Of a stretch of DNA of 8,564 bases, positions 5,309-8,564 are shown piece after piece. The DNA comes from JAZDOH01 sp043798815. GTDB lineage: Bacteria > Patescibacteriota > Gracilibacteria > UM-FILTER-43-11. The notes beneath the pieces were generated by a model, which searched no databases, was not told the DNA's origin, and was given only the letters and a program-made list of their open reading frames with translations. Positions within the stretch are counted from its first letter, which is position 1; every line of letters begins with the position of its first letter. A program made the position numbers and the translations under genes. Where the stretch lies: contig JAZDOH010000018.1 of assembly GCA_043798815.1 (NCBI GenBank), forward strand, positions 1 to 8,564. Direction: 5' to 3'.

Positions 5309-7393
5309 ATGCTGAAAAAATTCCGCCAACTCACGAAGGTGGAAAAGCTAATGGTGGCTTTTTTCATTTTGGTGATCATGGTTACTGGCTATCGAATCGC
5401 GAGAGCTTTTTATGATGACTATTCGGATATTTCGCCAGAGACAGGCGGACTGTACGTTGAAGGGGCGGTGGGTAAAATCGGACAGTTGAATCCACTGCTC
5501 GTGCAACAGGGTTCTGTGACGCATGACTTAACGGATCTCATTTTTTCCGGCCTGACCCAATATGATCCCAAAAGCGGTACCATCATCCCCAATCTTGCCG
5601 ATTTCACCATGTCTTCGAGCGGCCGGGAATACACGTTCGTGATCCGCGAGGGGGCAAAGTGGCACGAAGGAACTCCGGTGACGAGCGATGATGTGATTTT
5701 CACCTACGAAACCGTGCTCAAGGATCCCTCTTTTAAGGGGGCTATTTTGAATGCCAATGATTACCGGGGTATTCGTGTAATGAAACTGGATTCGCGCACG
5801 GTGAAATTTTTGCTGGAAAAACCCAATGCGTTCTTTTTGACAAAAGCCATGACGGGAATTTTGCCGGCTCACCTTTTGGGAAATACTCCACCTTCTGCGC
5901 TGGCGGAAGACCCTTTCAACCTTTCTCCCACCGGATCCGGACGGTACCAATTCGTTTCCATGCTTCCGGTGGACGATCATGTGGAAATCAGCCTGGAAGC
6001 TTTTGCCGGCTTTTATGGCACCATTCCGCATATCGAAAGCCTTCTTTTTAAGGTATTCCCGGATGAAGGCGAATTGGCAAAGCATTTGAGTGAAGTTGAT
6101 GGGGTGCGCACCGTTTCCGAATCATTGACCGAAAAAATCTTCAAACGATCCGGTTTTGTTTTGGAGCGTTACCATTTGCCGCAATACGTGGCGGTGTTCA
6201 TCAACAATGATTCGCCGATTCTTAAAAACAAAAAAGTGCGGCTGGCTCTGCAATTGGGCACAGACAAAGCGAGCCTGATTGAGGCGATTGGAGAAAGTCA
6301 AATCATCGACACGCCGCTTTTGGAAATCGACCAGGAAAACTGGGTGCATCAATTCAATTTAAAGAGCGCCAACGGAGCGCTTTATGACACGGAATGGAAG
6401 CTTCCGGGAGTCCAAGAAGCCGAAGCCAATGCACCCGAAACCAAAGAGGAAAAAACAGAAGAAGAGCCCACTTACATCAATGGCTCCAATGGCGGACGGG
6501 ACTTTAAAACCACGGAAAACAAAGTCACTATTACCGGAACTGCCCCCGCCCGCACCAATGCCATTCTGGTGAATGATTATGAGCTTCAGAAATTCGCCCC
6601 GGGAGACAAAGGATGGAGTTATGTGGCCAGTGAAGAATTCGGAAATTTAAAAAGGGGAGATAACGTGTTTGAAGTGAGCGCTCTTGATTATCAGGAGAAA
6701 AAAACATTTTTAGATCGCATCACCGTCACCTACAACAACTCGATCGTCCTCCAGCAGCAGGAAAAGGAAAAACTCGCCAAAGAAAATGAGGAATTTTCTT
6801 CCCTGCCCACACGAAAAAATCAAAAAGGAGAATCACTCAAGCTTCGTTTCATCACCTCGCAAACCCCCGCGGTTTACGCCCAAATCGCGGAATTGCTGCA
6901 AGACCAATGGAAACGGATGGGGGTGGAGCTCGAAATCGACGTGCTGGATCCAAGCACTTTTCAGGAGCGGCTGATGAAGCGTGACTACGATTTACTGCTC
7001 TTCGGACAGAATCTGGGCTACAACTTAGACAGTTACCCATACTGGCATTCAAGCCAGGCCAAAGAAGGGGGGTACAACCTTTCCCAATTCAAAAATTTCG
7101 GGGTGGATAGTTTGCTTGAAGCGGCTCGCTTAGAAGAAGATGAAGGCCGGCGCAAGGTTTTGCTCAGCAGCATTCAAAGAATTTTGAGTCAGGAAGTTCC
7201 GGCCGTATTTTTGTACAGCCCCACGTACAGTTCCGCTCATGCCAAAAAAATCCAGAACGTCAGCTTCACCGGCCTGGCCACCATGACAGATCGATTTGCC
7301 AATATCGAAGAATGGTATGCCCAAGGCAAGCGCCAGTTTAAAGAGGGGGTCACCCCGTGGACATTTGTAACCTGGTTCTTCGAACAGTTTTGA
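5309..7393 (+). CDS. Membrane-anchored family 5 extracellular solute-binding protein (Dpp/Opp-like) with inserted Ig-like domain
   Basis: A 694-residue SBP_bac_5 protein. A basic N-terminus (MLKKFRQLTKVEK) is followed by a single hydrophobic helix (about 14-30) with no lipobox cysteine, so it probably stays as an uncleaved membrane anchor with the rest outside. The binding fold starts near residue 48 (LYVEGAVGKIGQLNPLL); landmarks include the FSGLTQYDP segment, VIREGAKWHEGTPVTSDDVIFTYE (split over 111-134), and NNDSPILKNKKVRLALQLGTDK (299-320). After the WKLPG stretch at 363-367 the fold is interrupted by about 140 residues (acidic linker, Ig-like domain, charged helix) and resumes at LKLRFITSQTP (510-520) and QWKRMGVELEI (533-543). 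Such proteins bind oligopeptides for an ABC importer, but no permease or ATPase gene is in the window, so peptide uptake is inferred. The C-terminus is aromatic-rich (TPWTFVTWFFEQF). Starts 3 nt after secG; no Shine-Dalgarno. Confidence 0.9.
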   Translation: MLKKFRQLTKVEKLMVAFFILVIMVTGYRIARAFYDDYSDISPETGGLYVEGAVGKIGQLNPLLVQQGSVTHDLTDLIFSGLTQYDPKSGTIIPNLADFTMSSSGREYTFVIREGAKWHEGTPVTSDDVIFTYETVLKDPSFKGAILNANDYRGIRVMKLDSRTVKFLLEKPNAFFLTKAMTGILPAHLLGNTPPSALAEDPFNLSPTGSGRYQFVSMLPVDDHVEISLEAFAGFYGTIPHIESLLFKVFPDEGELAKHLSEVDGVRTVSESLTEKIFKRSGFVLERYHLPQYVAVFINNDSPILKNKKVRLALQLGTDKASLIEAIGESQIIDTPLLEIDQENWVHQFNLKSANGALYDTEWKLPGVQEAEANAPETKEEKTEEEPTYINGSNGGRDFKTTENKVTITGTAPARTNAILVNDYELQKFAPGDKGWSYVASEEFGNLKRGDNVFEVSALDYQEKKTFLDRITVTYNNSIVLQQQEKEKLAKENEEFSSLPTRKNQKGESLKLRFITSQTPAVYAQIAELLQDQWKRMGVELEIDVLDPSTFQERLMKRDYDLLLFGQNLGYNLDSYPYWHSSQAKEGGYNLSQFKNFGVDSLLEAARLEEDEGRRKVLLSSIQRILSQEVPAVFLYSPTYSSAHAKKIQNVSFTGLATMTDRFANIEEWYAQGKRQFKEGVTPWTFVTWFFEQF
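6515..6736 (+). other. Ig-like beta-sandwich domain inserted in the solute-binding protein
   Basis: Residues about 403-476 show the alternating strand pattern of bacterial Ig-like modules: NKVTITGTAPARTNAILVND, then a PGDKGWSYVA strand, NLKRGDNVFEVSALD, and a final FLDRITVTYN. The domain is flanked by an acidic, Pro/Glu-rich linker (about 368-402) and a Lys/Glu-rich helix (about 480-495). Both flanks look like spacers that let the module protrude from the binding fold. Confidence 0.65.
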
Positions 7394-7394
7394 A

Positions 7395-7423
7395 TTGACA
7401 GAAGGTGGGTTGGTGAGTAAATT
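7395..7423 (+). promoter_or_regulatory. Near-consensus promoter of rplI
   Basis: A perfect TTGACA (7395-7400) and TAAATT (7418-7423, four of six) are separated by exactly 17 bp. It begins 2 nt after the TGA of the solute-binding protein. The start site would fall near 7430, giving a leader of about 29 nt. This is the best sigma-70-like promoter in the window and implies that bL9 is transcribed independently of secG. Confidence 0.65.
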
Positions 7424-7458
7424 TAGTGGGCGTTAATCTTTATTCCTTCTTTATTTCT

Positions 7459-7905
7459 ATGGAAGTCGTTCTCATCCAAGATGTCCCCAAGCTCGGTCAC
7501 GCCTATGATTTGGTTAAGGTGCGTCCCGGTTTTGCCCGTAATTATTTGTTGCCCCAAGGCAAAGCGTCTTTGGCTACGCCCGTGCTCATCGCCAAGGCTC
7601 AAAAAATCCAATCGGAACGGGTAAAGAAGCTGCAGGAAATGCTGGCTCATGCCAAAGAATTGGCGGAACAATTAAGAGGAATCACGCTCACCTTTAAAAA
7701 GAAAGTCCGTGGTGAAACGCTGTACGGCTCCATCGGTGTTAAAGATATTTTGGAAGCGCTCAAGGAAACGGCAAAATTGGAAGTCGGAAAAGACGCGATC
7801 CGGCTCGAACACCCCATCAAGACGGTGGGCGATTATTCGGTTACCCTGCATCTTGCGGAAGGCGTGAACGTGAAAGTGGCAATCAAAGTGGAAGCGGAGA
7901 CTTAA
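7459..7905 (+). CDS. rplI: Large ribosomal subunit protein bL9
   Basis: A 148-residue protein of normal bL9 length. The N-terminal rRNA-binding domain begins with VVLIQDVPKLG and contains the signature VRPGFARNYLLPQGKA (21-36). A connecting helix covers about 41-73, and the C-terminal domain contains LYGSIGVKDILEAL (88-101), the family's conserved block. bL9 binds 23S rRNA near the L1 stalk and helps hold the reading frame. A small departure is LGHAYDLV in place of the usual LGKKGDVV. The ATG at 7459 gives the classic M-x-V-x-L start; an in-frame GTG at 7426 would add eleven residues not found in the family. The upstream 20 nt are pyrimidine-rich without a Shine-Dalgarno. The usual partners rpsF, ssb and rpsR are not adjacent. 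It ends 4 nt before the convergent peptidase stop. Confidence 0.95.
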   Translation: MEVVLIQDVPKLGHAYDLVKVRPGFARNYLLPQGKASLATPVLIAKAQKIQSERVKKLQEMLAHAKELAEQLRGITLTFKKKVRGETLYGSIGVKDILEALKETAKLEVGKDAIRLEHPIKTVGDYSVTLHLAEGVNVKVAIKVEAET

Positions 7906-7909
7906 AAAA

Positions 7910-8564
7910 TCAGGCCGGCCGTGTATCAAAATGCACCTCGTCGCCTACGAACTTACCTCCGTAAACCCCCTCTTTTTCCAGGTACTTCTTAACGGCCTGC
8001 CAGTTCTGAATGTCGGCGGCCAAGCCGGCTTCATGTTGGGATCGCCCCACTTGCGCTTTGGTGGATACGGATGGATCTTCATTGATTTCCATTTGCTTCC
8101 GATTGCTCCTAAAATGACTAGTGATGCGCAGATGCACACCTTTTTCTTTGTACAATTTATCATCGGCCTTTTTTAGGCGATCCCCAAAAGACTTACGAAA
8201 GTAGCAAGTAACCAGAGCGCCCGAGCCATCATAAAGCTCGTAGGGCAATAAAAAATCAAATCTCAATTGCTCCATGTTGGGAAATACGGCCGGGTCCAGA
8301 TAATTCCCCGTCTCATCATCGTAAGCAAATCCCCTCTTTTTCAAATCTTCTATCATCGCCAATTCCTTTTTTGTTTTTGGCGCCTTTTTTTCTTCTTTTC
8401 CCGGAGGTTTTTCGGCCATTAAAAATGGAGCTTGCCGGGCCACCTGCGCCCGCAAAGCGCCCAGCCGGCCCTGATCCACCGCGGTTCTTAAATGTTCACG
8501 CGCATCATCAGGGTTGGGCTGATCCGATACATGAGTATCCGAACTATTTAAAAGATAATAAGTT
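7910..8564 (-). CDS. M15 (VanY/D-Ala-D-Ala carboxypeptidase-like) metallopeptidase, 5' truncated by window edge
   Basis: The catalytic C-terminus is clear: ITSHFRSNRKQMEIN, then VGRSQHEAGLAADIQNW, then VGDEVHFDTRPA at the end. In M15 enzymes the zinc ligands are the His and Asp of SxHxxGxAxD (codons at 8033-8035 and 8012-8014) and a second His (7931-7933). The Asp three residues before that last His fits the catalytic acid of the DxxH subtype. These enzymes trim peptidoglycan stem peptides, normally outside the membrane. Although a GTG exists at 8477-8479, the same frame stays open for 28 more codons to the window edge and reads like real protein (DDAREHLRTAVDQGRLGALR), so the gene is partial and the start is unseen. 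About 100 residues of charged, helical sequence precede the catalytic part. Any signal peptide or further domain would lie beyond the edge. Confidence 0.85.
   Translation of the reverse strand, partial: TYYLLNSSDTHVSDQPNPDDAREHLRTAVDQGRLGALRAQVARQAPFLMAEKPPGKEEKKAPKTKKELAMIEDLKKRGFAYDDETGNYLDPAVFPNMEQLRFDFLLPYELYDGSGALVTCYFRKSFGDRLKKADDKLYKEKGVHLRITSHFRSNRKQMEINEDPSVSTKAQVGRSQHEAGLAADIQNWQAVKKYLEKEGVYGGKFVGDEVHFDTRPA

Noticed and set aside
5528..6085. A 185-codon minus-strand frame inside the solute-binding protein
   Set aside because: It mirrors a well-supported family 5 binding fold and has no motif or start signal of its own.
7345..7358. GGGGT-C-ACCCC inverted repeat at the end of the solute-binding protein gene
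   Set aside because: It has a 1-nt loop, lies inside coding sequence and is not followed by a T-run, so a terminator function is not supported.
7904..7920. GGCCGGCC palindrome next to an A/T run between rplI and the peptidase, considered as a bidirectional terminator
   Set aside because: The palindrome has no loop bases and cannot make a stable hairpin; the T-run alone is not enough.
1..8564. Recoded TGA (glycine) as in some Gracilibacteria
   Set aside because: TGA ends several genes exactly at the family's expected C-terminus, and no in-frame TGA interrupts conserved domains.

Overview
This window reads as a stretch of ordinary bacterial chromosome with a moderate G+C content and the standard stop codons. 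TGA is a true stop: the substrate-binding protein, the SpoU methyltransferase, ComF and the M15 peptidase all end on it. The organism is most likely a member of the Patescibacteria (Candidate Phyla Radiation). The reasons are secG sitting directly next to a membrane-anchored family 5 solute-binding protein, small stand-alone housekeeping genes, start codons without Shine-Dalgarno sequences, and a small coiled-coil protein whose central module resembles hypothetical proteins I associate with these phyla. Ribosomal protein bL9, reported missing from some CPR groups, is present. I lean weakly towards a Peregrinibacteria-like lineage. This assignment is inference from gene content, not from a marker phylogeny.

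Layout, left to right. (1) The 3' end of fmt (methionyl-tRNA formyltransferase) enters on the + strand. (2) A 144-bp leader carries a long inverted repeat, a cluster of GGTAC motifs and a TATAAT box, followed by clpC, an 884-codon AAA+ unfoldase of the Clp protease. (3) Three genes read leftward: comF, a SpoU-class RNA 2'-O-methyltransferase overlapping it by 4 nt, and an unrecognised 179-aa low-complexity/coiled-coil protein whose 3' end overlaps clpC by 12 nt. (4) A 127-bp divergent intergenic region lies between comF and the rightward pair secG plus a solute-binding protein. (5) rplI (bL9) follows with its own near-consensus promoter. (6) A leftward M15/VanY-type metallopeptidase runs off the right edge; its reading frame stays open to the last base.

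Functional themes are translation (fmt, rRNA/tRNA methylation, bL9), proteostasis (ClpC), protein export (SecG), uptake or surface binding (the solute-binding protein), DNA uptake (ComF) and cell-wall trimming (M15 peptidase). I see no phage, transposase, CRISPR array, toxin-antitoxin pair, defence cassette or RNA gene. The most distinctive points are an Ig-like domain inserted into the solute-binding protein, the structured clpC leader, the unknown 179-aa protein and the general lack of Shine-Dalgarno sequences. I do not see convincing evidence of a new multigene system here.
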